A DNA stretch of 64,000 nucleotides from Fragilariopsis cylindrus CCMP1102 (lineage: Eukaryota > Bacillariophyta > Bacillariophyceae > Bacillariales > Bacillariaceae). Below the pieces are notes generated by a model. It saw only the letters and a list, made by a program, of their open reading frames with translations. It was not told the origin of the DNA and made no database searches. The stretch is from NCBI GenBank assembly GCA_900095095.1, contig FMBT01000397.1, positions 62,001-126,000 of the forward strand. The letters are read 5' to 3'. The translations under genes and the position numbers were made by a program. Below, piece after piece: positions 54,346-64,000 of the stretch. The stretch's first letter is position 1; every line of letters begins with the position of its first letter.

Positions 54346-57300
54346 ATGATGTCTGCTGCTCAGAATTTGTTTCAAGCGGTGAGTAGATCCTTCACTAATA
54401 ATGAAAATAGTAACAATAACAGTAACAGTAACAATAACGATGGCAACAATGGTAGTAATAATGACGATACTAATGGGGAAGACTACAATGATATCATCAT
54501 GACAACAAACAACAACGAAGAAGAAGAAGAACACCCATATCTATCTTTATACGGGATGATCCTACCACCACAAACACAAACACAAACTCTGTATGGCGAA
54601 ACAACAACTCCCGTCATCACTACAATAACAGAAGAAGAAGAAGAAGAACACCCATATCTATCTTTATACGGGATGATTCTACCACTACAACCACAACCAC
54701 AACCACAAACTTTGTATGGCGGCGAAACAACTACTCCCGTCATCACCTCGATTACTGATCCGTCTGGTAATAACAGTCTACCATCGGCGCCTCAGCAGCA
54801 GCAGCAGCAGCAGCAGCAAAACGTTAAGGCTGATAGTAATAGTAGTGGTAATAATAATAGTAATAATAACAACAATACAGGTCTTTCTTTGTTACTGAAG
54901 GGATATGGAACATCATCTGATGACGAAGATGAAAATGACGATGAAGAGAAAGAAAATATCAACAGTAACGACGACGATGACGATGACGACGATAATCATC
55001 ATCATAACAACCCCGCCCTTCTTGATGATATTGGCGACACTACTACCACCAATCGAAAAATCAAGATCGGATCACGTGTTGGTATATATTGGAAGGATGA
55101 TAAATGTTATTATCCATGCACTATTATCGAAAAACGTTCTTATAATGTCAATAATAATAATACCTCCAACATCAGAAGTAGTATAACAGAAGAACATTTT
55201 GTACGATACGATGATGGTGAAAGTGAATGGACTGATATATCAACTGAAAAATTACGTTGGTTATTAGATGAGGGTGCAGCCGGTGAGGGGGCCTTTGAGG
55301 GCGAAGATGAGGGTGAGGCCGACGACGATGATGATTATGATGACGATGACGACGACTATGATGACCCTTCATGTAATCATTATCGTAGTAATAAAGATGA
55401 AAATGAGGATAAACATGAAGATAAACATGAAGATAAACATGAAGATGAAAATGAAGATGAAAATGAAGATGAAGATGAAAATGAAGATGAAAATGAAAAC
55501 GATGACGACGATACTATTATTGAGAAGGATAATAGAGACGAGATGAAGATCAACATCGAAAAGGAATGGATATCGATCCGTTCAGAAATTAGGGCTTCCA
55601 TCGGTAAACGTAATGCCAATAAGAACAAGAACAAGAGCGAGAGCGAGAGCAAGAACAAGAGAAACATTGGTAGTAATAATGATGATGATGGCGATAATGA
55701 TTATGATAGTAAAAGCGATGATGACGACGACGATGCTGATCGTAACGTCCGAAGCGGAAAGCAACAACCAAAGGGATACCGCAAAACACCGGCAGGAACT
55801 TTTAAGGCGCAGATAGAATTTAAAGGAAAGACTAGAAATATTGGTACATTCAAATATGAACGTGATGCCGCTTGGGCGTATAAAACAGCTAGGAGAAGAA
55901 TTCAACAACTAGTAGACGATTATGAGAGAAAAAGACTACAAGGTAGTGACACTAGTAAAAGTCAATGTAGTAGAAAATACGACGACGACAATGCTTACAT
56001 TGTGGAAGATTATAGCGACGAGATCAAAATCAAAATCGATAAGGAATGGATATCGATCCGTTCAGAAATTAGGGCTTCTGTCAGCAGAGCCAGTAAGAAC
56101 AAGAACAAGAGAAACAGTGGTAATAATAATGATAATGATTATGATAGTAAAGGCGATGATGACGATGACAACAATGATAACGTCCTAAGCCAAAAAACAC
56201 AACCAAAGGGATACCGCAAAACAACGGGAGGAAACTTTAATGCGCAGATATGGTTTAAAGGCAAGAAAAGAAGTATTGGTACATTCAAATATGAACATGA
56301 TGCCGCTTTGGCGTATAAAATAGCGAAAAGAAAAGTCCAAGCTCAACCAATATTACAACGTAGTGATAAGGAATGGAAAGTGATCCAATCCGAAGTTAAA
56401 GCTATCATTGAAAATCAAAACGCTGTCGATAATTGTAATGATAACGATAGCGATGATTATGCTGATGACAACAACGACGGTGTCCTGGGCCGAAGACAAC
56501 CAAAGGGATACCGCGAAACACGGTCAGGAACTTTTGAGGCACAGCTGAGATTTAAAGGCAGGAATAGATCTATTGCTACATTCAAATATGAACGTGATGC
56601 CGCTTTGGCGTATAAAATAGCGAAAAGGAAAGTTCAAGCTCTACAACAACAATTGTTACCATCATCGTCATCGACATCGTCATTGTCATCGTCATTGTCA
56701 TCGTCATCGTCTTCTAACAACAAAAATAACAATAACAACAACAACAGGTCAAGGGAAAAGCGACAGCGACGAAGCACATCATTATCATCATCATCATCAT
56801 CGTCGTCGTCGTCGTCGTCTTCCTCTGATAAGAAGAATAATAAGGAAGAGAGTATTAATTCTGATTCTGATTCAAATTCAAATTCAAATTCAAATTCAAA
56901 TTCAAATTCAACTACTTCCGATGAAGCAACGGAGATGATGACGAATAAAGTGATGGCAATAATTGATTCACCGTCGCCGATCAGAAAGAGAAAATCAAAA
57001 AAAGCATCGTCGTGCAATGATAGTATTATCGTTCCCACCACTGCGCTAGCTCTACCGAAAAAGAAGAAAGCAAAGAAAACAGTCGTTTCCCATAAACTCT
57101 TGGTGTTGGACTCTTCTTCGACTGCTTCTTCGACTGCTTCTGCTTCTGCTTCTGCTTCTGCTTCTGCTTCTACTTATACAAGTGCTGCAAGTGCTGCAAG
57201 TGCTGCAAGTGCTACCAGCCTAACCCAAGGCTACATTCTGAACGACTTTCTTCGTCGAGGAAATAAGAACTTGATATCAGTTGCAACAGCAACGCCGACA

Positions 57301-57876
57301 CCAACCCAAACACCAATCCAAGCCGACAATACCATAACCGACTCAAATCATTATTGGTATCATCCCATCGATCCAAAAGAAGAATTAATTTTGGACAAGA
57401 TCGAGATTGAAATCGCATTGCTTGCGGAGGAAAATGTTTATTGCAACCGCCCTGATCAGTCAAAAATAAATAGTATCGATTGGATCTTTGTTTATGAGTA
57501 TGCGTCCCCATCGCTGAAGATAGAACTCCTCAAATACAGCGACAACAATAGTAATAATAATGATAACAACAACAGGAGTGATAACTGTCATGGTCAGAAG
57601 AAAACGGCGTTATTGAAGGATAAGGATAGAGATGATACCTTGGTCAAATTGCTACAACGCAATAGCAATGATGGCGGTGGTGGTAATAGTGGTAATAGTG
57701 GCATGTCATTGGCAGTGAAACTATTACGATTTAGTACCATTCGACGAGACATACGACGTAAATTATTACTCAAGAACAACCAGATTCGACCAAGGATGGC
57801 ATCAATCGTAGCTAAAAGGAGAAAAGAAACCCATCCATTACGTTTGTTATTGATGTCAAAGAAGAAGAAAAGGTGA
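54346..57876 (+). CDS. Tudor-like and triple AP2-domain protein
   Basis: 1176 residues in one exon, with very long S/N/D/E runs. Near residue 241 a Tudor/Agenet-like domain reads GSRVGIYWKDDKCYYPCTII, then FVRYDDGESEWTDISTEKLR. Three AP2-type domains follow near residues 474, 618 and 718, each with GYRxTxxGxFxAQ, FKGKxRxIGTFKYE and DAAxAYKxAxR; AP2 domains bind DNA. Each is introduced by a related EKEW/DKEW motif (EWISIRSEIRAS twice, EWKVIQSEVKA once), so the unit is duplicated. The N-terminus has a repeated EEEHPYLSLYGMILP unit, two copies. The C-terminal part has KKKKAKK nuclear signals and a helical end. Probably a transcription factor or chromatin protein; target unknown. Confidence 0.88.
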   Translation: MMSAAQNLFQAVSRSFTNNENSNNNSNSNNNDGNNGSNNDDTNGEDYNDIIMTTNNNEEEEEHPYLSLYGMILPPQTQTQTLYGETTTPVITTITEEEEEEHPYLSLYGMILPLQPQPQPQTLYGGETTTPVITSITDPSGNNSLPSAPQQQQQQQQQNVKADSNSSGNNNSNNNNNTGLSLLLKGYGTSSDDEDENDDEEKENINSNDDDDDDDDNHHHNNPALLDDIGDTTTTNRKIKIGSRVGIYWKDDKCYYPCTIIEKRSYNVNNNNTSNIRSSITEEHFVRYDDGESEWTDISTEKLRWLLDEGAAGEGAFEGEDEGEADDDDDYDDDDDDYDDPSCNHYRSNKDENEDKHEDKHEDKHEDENEDENEDEDENEDENENDDDDTIIEKDNRDEMKINIEKEWISIRSEIRASIGKRNANKNKNKSESESKNKRNIGSNNDDDGDNDYDSKSDDDDDDADRNVRSGKQQPKGYRKTPAGTFKAQIEFKGKTRNIGTFKYERDAAWAYKTARRRIQQLVDDYERKRLQGSDTSKSQCSRKYDDDNAYIVEDYSDEIKIKIDKEWISIRSEIRASVSRASKNKNKRNSGNNNDNDYDSKGDDDDDNNDNVLSQKTQPKGYRKTTGGNFNAQIWFKGKKRSIGTFKYEHDAALAYKIAKRKVQAQPILQRSDKEWKVIQSEVKAIIENQNAVDNCNDNDSDDYADDNNDGVLGRRQPKGYRETRSGTFEAQLRFKGRNRSIATFKYERDAALAYKIAKRKVQALQQQLLPSSSSTSSLSSSLSSSSSSNNKNNNNNNNRSREKRQRRSTSLSSSSSSSSSSSSSSDKKNNKEESINSDSDSNSNSNSNSNSNSTTSDEATEMMTNKVMAIIDSPSPIRKRKSKKASSCNDSIIVPTTALALPKKKKAKKTVVSHKLLVLDSSSTASSTASASASASASASTYTSAASAASAASATSLTQGYILNDFLRRGNKNLISVATATPTPTQTPIQADNTITDSNHYWYHPIDPKEELILDKIEIEIALLAEENVYCNRPDQSKINSIDWIFVYEYASPSLKIELLKYSDNNSNNNDNNNRSDNCHGQKKTALLKDKDRDDTLVKLLQRNSNDGGGGNSGNSGMSLAVKLLRFSTIRRDIRRKLLLKNNQIRPRMASIVAKRRKETHPLRLLLMSKKKKR

Positions 57877-58475
57877 AACACAATATGTTAATGGCAGCGG
57901 TAGCAGCAGCAGCAGCAGGAGAAATGGAGGAACTGAACGAATCATTCTGTTGTTGAACTAGTTTTAACAAATTGCTATGGCAAAGAGTAACAAACATTGT
58001 TGAGAAAAAAAATATATACATACGTGGCAGTCCGTTTCTCGTAACAAAAACAAATACGACTCCTCATACTATGAATATTTCGATAATTTAATGTAAAAAG
58101 TACTATTTAAGAAATATTTGACCTTATATTAAATTTTTCCTTGTTTGCGTAGTAGTACAATAGAGAGATTTAAGCTATTCGAACTCGAAGCCAAACGAAT
58201 CTGTCTTCCTCTAACGATAGCAGCAGAGCGTTAATTCCAGACTTTTTTGTTTTTTCCTGTTCGAGAATTCCATTTTTGTTTTGATTTCGTTTTTTTTGAG
58301 TCAAATAATCGAAATACGCTACCCCGGGCAGCATCTATACAGTGCGGACTGGACAATTGATGAAACTGTACGTACGTGTGAAGTATGTGAAACTGCAGTC
58401 TTAATAATAGACATCCGTCACAATCATGATAGTACAACCTTTACTAGAATTATGGCATCGTATTGTCCTCGTCGT
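57877..58475. other. Intergenic region
   Basis: About 600 bp between convergent genes. A CAG/GCA run follows the AP2 gene stop (about 57897-57920). ORFs at 58231-58583 have no coding character. Confidence 0.45.
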
Positions 58476-59351
58476 TTATTTCATTTTCATGTCAGTTTCA
58501 TGCGGTGGCAGGCGTTGTTGGTGTACCTTGTCATGAATGTGGTTTTCGCTTTCTGTTGCCGATGTAGGGGACACATCGATTGACGATTTATAACGCAGAT
58601 TAATATGATGATAATTATCATGATGGTTCTTTCGTAAGGATGGAAAAAGATTTTCATGACGTGATCTTCGATGGTAGGAAGAGTCCTCTTGTTTATTGCT
58701 ACTATCCCTCGTGCTGGTAAAATCTATTCGATCTTCTTTTCTATTGTTCGAATACAAAGACGATCGTGATCATTCGCTAGAATAAAATGGAAGAGTATAA
58801 ATACCATGGGGAGTTAAAGAACTTCTTGGTAATAATGCAATCGTCGGTGTAGAAATAGTAGTTGAGTGTGGTAGGGTTGGTAACGCCAAAAATGACAATT
58901 CATTATCGGATAGTTTTGAAATGTTTTGATAATAGGATGCTGACTTTGGTAGTAAGGGTGGTGGTGATAATAATGACGATGATGATGATGACGACGATGG
59001 TCGAAAGATTCCATCCAATGATGTTTTGTATCTTTTCTTCGGTGGTGGTGATGAGCAATCGTACTGGTAATGATTGTCGGCTTCGATATTGTCGACATTG
59101 TCGTCGTCATCGTCATCAACGATTAGGATGCGACGAAATGATTCTACTTCATCACGTAAGGATGATGATGATGATGATACGGTCGTAGCATCATTATTAT
59201 CAACATCGTTGTCATCGCGGTGTGAAAAGGTTGGTGTAGAAAAAATAACGTTGTGCTGTTGTTGTTGTTGTTCGGAGAACTTCCGCTTATCGGATTGACT
59301 CATAGAGGTAGAAGACGTTGAAGATAAGAAATATTCTGTTGTGTTCGTCAT
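58476..59351 (-). CDS. Low-complexity ORF with an in-frame TGA
   Basis: An ORF of 193 codons starts MTNTTEYFLSSTSS at 59351 and stops at TGA 58772-58770. In the same frame the sequence stays open for 97 more codons (SRSSLYSNNRKEDRIDF to HETDMKMK, ending 58476). The protein is S/D-rich, with PPPKKRYKTSLDGIF as a basic patch and RILIVDDDDDDN. No domain was recognised. The long open frame after one stop could mean a recent stop mutation, a sequencing error, or chance. Confidence 0.5.
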
Positions 59352-59939
59352 CTTGTGTTGTTTGTCGTGTTTGGGGTTTATTTAATAATTATTTGATTTG
59401 TGTGGATTAGTTTTTGTTTTTGTGAATTTTGTGAAGCGTAGTATTCAGTGTGTATGCTAACTAAGCAATCAATGGAACGAAAAAAGTGTTGTGAGGTGAA
59501 AGATGTGAAAGTGCGAAATATTGCTTTGGAGAAAAGTTTGTCAGCCATGTACGATTGATTTGGTGTACCAGTGAGTCAGTCACTTTTAAATTAACTCGTG
59601 TAGTAACGTGTCAAAATTCTGAGCGAAACTGTGATTGGATCATTAGTACGTACTAGTATCACCTTTCATTACGCCGGTCAAACCGTGAATGACATATTAA
59701 TCTTTTTAATGTACCAGGTAAATATAATACTGAATACTGTACTACTTGTGTACAAGTATCATTGTACTGTAGAGCATTTATTTAATTGTTCGAGATCTAA
59801 TTTTTTTTTTAAATTACTAGTCGACTATAGTATATAACTTGTTATTTAAAAGCTGACGCGTCGCTCCTCACTGCCTTAGAAAGACTAGTAAGTCAACGGT
59901 CGACCCGCCTATGATTAATCTACATTATTAGTTCTCTTA
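59352..59939. other. Intergenic region with a dispersed repeat copy
   Basis: About 590 bp, containing copy A of a dispersed repeat (59572-59699). No gene seen. Confidence 0.5.
59572..59699 (+). repeat. Dispersed repeat, copy A
   Basis: Shares TGAGTCAGTCACTTTTAAAT, AAAATTCTGAGCGAAACTGT, GATTGGATCATTA and GTGAATGACATA with 62748-62858, and its second half with 63722-63770, all in the same orientation. Confidence 0.8.
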
Positions 59940-60135
59940 TTATGTGGGCATATCCCCAAATCTATCATCAATACTTTGATGCTGCACTTCCAAGACCGGT
60001 TGCACTCTACTTGTTGATCTCTTTTTCCCCATTGTTTTGAACATCTTAGTTAGTATGTTGTTCGCCTTATGTTTCTTCTGTATTGCTATAGGTGCCTTAC
60101 TGGTCGACTTACTCTTTTTGATTCGAGAGAATACA

Positions 60136-61380
60136 TTAGTCAATGGGGTGTACTTGGACATTCTCTTTGGGAGATAGTAATATACCACAAATAAACCATA
60201 ATACTGTTGCACTAATTGCCCTCTTACTACCTAAACTTAATGTACATGACACGCCTTCTAATACACTATTGTATTCATCAATAAATGTTTGATTATTTTG
60301 CTGGCCTGGACTAACAAAATAAGATTTAAAGAAACCTTCAGTACATACATTTGAATTAAACATAATTAAACTTAAACCTTGAAATATTGTTGCTACCATG
60401 AAATACACTCTACTCCAAAACTTCGAGGGACATACTACTGAAAACAATGCTACACAACCAAATACACAACTACAATACAATAATTTGTATGGGTGTGTGG
60501 AGAAGAGGATTAAAAAAAACGTTAAACGAAACAAAAAAAGTCAGTTAGTAATTACTGTGCATTGTAAAATTAATCTTTGTCGTAGTATGCGTCGATACAA
60601 CTTAAAATAGTTCGAATTCATAACAACGTATACGTACCCAATAATAGAAAACCATCTTGATGCAATAAATGCAGAATCAAATTCAGGTGTAACATATCCC
60701 CATGGTGTTAATTGTGTATACGTGAAACATACTTTTTGGTCAACAGGGATTGTTGCTTGCCAGGATGCAAAACCAATACGATGATCTTGTAGTAAACTAG
60801 AGCAAATTTCTGTACTCATATTACTACCAGAATCGCTACCGACAGATCCATATCCTAAATCATCGCATGCCTTAGTATAATCAGATGTATTAGTGCCGTC
60901 CGTTCCTGTAGTCGTATATTCTGGTGTTAATGTAACATATCTTGCAATAAAATCACAATTTGCATAACTACATATACCACAAATGAATGCTGCAATTGCA
61001 AGATAAAATACCATACAGAGATTATCTTCCGCAGATTTTTTACGATCAACTGGCACCGTACCTGGTGGTGTGACTAATCCACCAGTACTACCATCTTGCC
61101 CATGTGCGTTATGAACTGGCACCGCACCTGGTGGTGTGACTAATCCACCAGACCTACCATCTCGCCCATATGCGTTATGAACTGGCACCGCACCTGGTGG
61201 TGTGACTACTCCACCAGTACTACCATCTCGCCCATATGCGTTATGAACTGGCACCGCACCTGGTGGTGTGACTAATCCACCAGTACTACCAACTCGCCCA
61301 TATGCGTTATAACCTGGCACCGCACCTGGTGGTGTGACTAATCCACCAGTACTACCAACTGGCACCGCACCTATTGTCAT
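60136..61380 (-). CDS. Four-TM membrane protein with 66-bp minisatellite repeats in its N-terminus
   Basis: Exon 1 is 61380-60638, intron 60637-60470 (GTACGT...TTGTAG, phase 2), exon 2 is 60469-60136; 358 residues. The N-terminus consists of about five 22-residue repeats, each with GSTGGLVTPPGAVPVHNAYG, encoded by a 66-bp tandem DNA repeat (61045-61375). Then TM1 (LCMVFYLAIAAFICGICSYA), a large loop with several cysteines, and after RWFSIIG the exon 2 segments (CVFGCVALFSVVCPSKFW, VYFMVATIFQGLSLIMFNSN, ISATVLWFICGILL). This four-TM layout with loop cysteines is one I recall in diatoms, function unknown. Another frame of the last part (60212-59940) gives a long basic tail (PKRMSKYTPLTN, then KKSKSTSKAPIAIQKKHK), so the true C-terminus may lie there. 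Confidence 0.75.
61045..61375 (-). repeat. Coding minisatellite, 66-bp unit, about five copies
   Basis: Plus-strand units read GGCACCGCACCTGGTGGTGT and then GACTAATCCACCAGTACTAC, repeated in frame. The copies differ by a few bases, mostly silent or conservative. Confidence 0.9.
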
Positions 61381-61383
61381 TGT

Positions 61384-61878
61384 TTATCTACTAGTATATC
61401 GTTTTGATAGTATTGAGGAATACTTCTTTGTGATTGTGAATGTGTGTGTGAGTAGTGTATGTGTGATAACTAACGTCCCCCGTTCGGGTGTGACTGCTAT
61501 ATCTTTGCTTTTGAATGCAATGGCTGTTACTTCTTGAAGCAACGCTTTGTGTTCAATTGCTCGTGCAAAGGTAGCGAGGAATTCTGACACCCTTTCTTGC
61601 AGTGTACCTACTACCGGTACATCATGATTGATACATTGAATTTTATTTTCGCAAGAACAATACGAAGATGTACGTACTTATACGGTCCTCATTGAAATTG
61701 CAATCGATCTGTCAAGATTCTCATCATGGAATACCGGCATTTCGGTACAGGCAATACCAGAAGATAATAATGCTTTTTCCTTATTAAGCATTCGAATGCT
61801 TCTTGATACTTTTGTCGGTGGAACAATCAATCCTCTCTCAATGGTACACAATCTCAGCGCAGCTCTAGCTAGCTGCAC
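61384..61878 (-). pseudogene. Small coding-like fragment with an in-frame stop
   Basis: One frame holds IERGLIVPPTKVSRSIRML, then GIACTEMPVFHDENLDRS, a TAA at 61680-61678, and then VPVVGTLQERVSEFLATFAR and ALLQEVTAIAFKSKDIAVT before stopping at 61384. Both halves look coding, but an intron removing the stop would break the frame with the sites I could find. No domain was recognised. It may be a gene remnant or an unsolved two-exon gene. Confidence 0.35.
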
Positions 61879-62747
61879 GATCTTTTGTTTTTATTTCACA
61901 TACATCAATGGATCATTTTCCTCGTCGAATGCTTCTTCTGTTAGCGCGAATGAATGAATGAACGTCTGCGCGTCTGAGAACTGACGCGACACGATCTGAA
62001 TGAGACGAGAACAAATTATGAGAACACTGAAATGAGAACACTGAAATGAGAATTATGAAGAACAATCAGACAAAGTACACAATTACATACACAGAAAAGA
62101 ATAACAAGGTAACCATCAAATAGGAACAATGACAGTCAGAACTTAGGAAATAATGTAGATGAAAAGGTAAAATAAGAAAAGGTTAGAAGAGAAATACATT
62201 CTATATGTAGTTGTAACGCGTACGTAAAACGGATCATTCCAACATCTTCATCATAAAATATCGCGGGTCGCACTCCTCTATCAATCTTAGATTTTTACAT
62301 CATAACTCTAACTCTAATACGGTAATACAATTCGTACGAAAAACGAAGGGGTGATGTTCGTGATACTAGTAGGGGTGTTGCTTATGTGTACCTTCGTACG
62401 CGCACAACACGCGTATTTAAAATTCAGTGCTAATTTCAGACATGCACCAAGTGAAAAACTACTGTAAAAATAAAGGTCGAATTTATTTACATGAAAATTC
62501 CACGTGCTTTTAGTTGAAATGGCTATCCTCCAGTGAAAAACCACTGTAAAAGCCTACTACCGTAAAAAATAACAAGTTGAAGATAATAAATATCAAAGAT
62601 AACCACAACCACATGCAGTACACAACAACAACAAGTAAGATAGACATCATATGTTACTGTGAGTACTACTTGTAGTAATAACACACAGTACTGTAATACT
62701 GTAGCTAGTAAGCTAAATGCACACCCTAGCAGTAACTTATCTATATA
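61879..62747. other. Intergenic region
   Basis: About 870 bp, AT-rich, with a GAACACTGAAATGAG duplication (62031-62050) and chance ORFs. No gene recognised. Confidence 0.45.
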
Positions 62748-62858
62748 TGAGTCAGTCACTTTTAAATTAGCTTAGTCAAAATTCTGAGCGAAACTGTGAT
62801 TGGATCATTATTAGTACGTCATCAAACTTTCATTACCGGTCAAGCTGTGAATGACATA
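62748..62858 (+). repeat. Dispersed repeat, copy B
   Basis: Related to copy A (59572-59699), same orientation, with a 10-15 bp deletion in the middle (TAGCTTAGTCAAAATT against TAACTCG...GTCAAAATT). Confidence 0.8.
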
Positions 62859-64000
62859 ATATTATTAATAGTAAATTTAGTAGGTGGAACATTTTTAAAT
62901 TAAACATTTGATAGAAAAATTGATACTAATGTTGGTAATGCACTTCAAGCTGTCGGTCCCCATGTTAAAGACGGAGGTCTAACAAAGATGAAGAATAACC
63001 TGATGATGTCACAATGACTATGAATGCAAATTTCAATGAATGGCTTAAAAGGCAAATGAGTGCATTTTCATCCTACAGTAAGACTGATGATACAAATCTT
63101 CTAAGAAGTTGATAGTAAAAATAACAGTATATACTTGTTATCACTTAACCTGTCCTTTTTTTAAAAAGAAATAATGTATACCTTGACTTTTTAAAACGTT
63201 CATGCACCCCTGCTTGCAAATGATAGATTGATATAAAGGTTTTAACTTAAGGAGTTCAGCAATATTTAAGCTAGCTACTGCTATCCTTCTGATCCTTCAT
63301 TCCCCTTTTGTAAGGACACTTTGACTTTGCCTGTACTCAGCATCATTACTCTTAACATTGCAGTCAATTTCAATAGACGATTCAGATAGCCTTTTACAGC
63401 CAGCATTGCAGACGAATGTTGTAGGGGATTCCTCTTGATCACATTATTTGCATATCATGTCATCATATTGGCTTGTTTTTTATCATTATATATCAATTTT
63501 TAATTGTTATTATCTTATTATTATTATTATTATTATTATATTATCATTGTTGTTGTTGTCGTTGTTGTTTATTTGGCAACTCATTTTCTGGATTGAACAT
63601 ATGAATTGAATTCCCCAAGGCATCCAAACAAAATACGGTCTCAGCGAGTTGGACCATTACAATCACTTGTATTCATTCATTATCGTGAACCTTTTGCTAA
63701 TGCTTAACTTGAAGAACATAAACTAGTATCAACTTTCATTACGCCGGTCAAACCGTGAATGACATATTATCCTAAGTAGTTAGGGTTAAGGTTATAATAA
63801 CCACCCGGCGCTTTGGACGTGGCGGGAGAAATTACATGGGAAGAAAATCAAAATAATTTTTTTCTTTGTTCGTCGAGTGTATTTTTTTCTAAGATTTTTT
63901 TGTGACGAGGATGTGAAGCTATTATTTATTGTGCGACGAAGAATGAATCAACTAAAAAGAGAGGCGAAAAGGATTTCTGTACAGTAATAATAACAATAGA
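62859..64000. other. Right-end intergenic region
   Basis: About 1.1 kb, AT-rich. A short coding-like relic lies at 62921-63018 (DTNVGNALQAVGPHVKDGG). A TAT/TTA run (63509-63545) and repeat copy C (63722-63770) are present. A TTAGGGTTA motif lies at about 63780. No gene is visible before the window edge. Confidence 0.45.
63722..63770 (+). repeat. Dispersed repeat, copy C (partial)
   Basis: ACTAGTATCAACTTTCATTA, then CGCCGGTCAAACCGTGAATG, nearly identical to the second half of copy A. Confidence 0.75.

Noticed and set aside
55380-55667. Antisense and shifted ORFs over the AP2 gene (for example hydrophobic or methionine/lysine runs)
   Set aside because: They are translations of the GAT/GAA/AAT codon repeats in other frames.
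62314-62759. Cysteine- and valine-rich minus-strand ORFs
   Set aside because: Derived from CAACAA and GTAGTA repeats; no signal.
1-64000. tRNA, rRNA, CRISPR or plastid/mitochondrial insertions
   Set aside because: No convincing tRNA B-box with matching acceptor stem, no rRNA blocks, no spaced repeat array and no organelle genes were seen.

Overview
The window is nuclear DNA of a photosynthetic stramenopile, almost certainly a diatom. The supporting signs are: a spliced light-harvesting (fucoxanthin-chlorophyll) gene whose signal peptide ends in an SAFAP-type plastid-targeting motif; a Copia retrotransposon with features I associate with the diatom CoDi lineages (RT box HVDD, protease-like box LLDNCST); short GT-AG introns of about 60-370 bp; very long Q/N/S/D-rich low-complexity coding tracts; and an AP2-domain protein with three AP2 repeats. 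I saw no tRNA, rRNA or CRISPR array.

Layout. 0-17.3 kb is dense housekeeping DNA: the 3' end of a glucokinase with a hydrophobic tail, a PDZ/HEAT protein, Ran GTPase, the light-harvesting gene, a six-exon SDP1-type lipase and cytosolic isoleucyl-tRNA synthetase. 17.3-19.4 kb looks empty. 19.4-30.9 kb holds a SAC1-type phosphoinositide phosphatase, a divergent gene with a GExH motif, a diatom-type low-complexity gene and a CTR copper transporter. 31.8-46.4 kb is the mobile-rich part: two paralogous membrane-anchored sulfotransferase-type genes surround a SOUL haem-binding gene that is split by an intact 6.1-kb Copia element (two 408-bp LTRs identical by eye, 5-bp target duplication), followed by a 1.18-kb foldback element with 31-bp terminal inverted repeats and a secreted protein. 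46.4-64 kb contains a piggyBac-like transposase relic, an inverted pair of ~480-bp repeats around a SAP-domain gene and another diatom-type gene, a 1176-residue Tudor/AP2 protein, a low-complexity ORF, a membrane protein with a 66-bp minisatellite in its coding sequence, and dispersed repeats.

The genes do not form a pathway. Several gene pairs are convergent with short gaps (glucokinase/HEAT, lipase/IleRS, GExH gene/low-complexity gene), as expected for a compact diatom genome. A recurring feature is the presence of apparent frameshifts, most of which fit one missing base each. They cluster at 20.9-24.5 kb, in the Copia pol region and at a GGT repeat near 27.65 kb. They may be assembly errors or real decay. 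Splice sites were placed by hand from GT/AG signals and reading phase; for the lipase, CTR, sulfotransferase, light-harvesting, IleRS and minisatellite genes the joined exons come out in frame.
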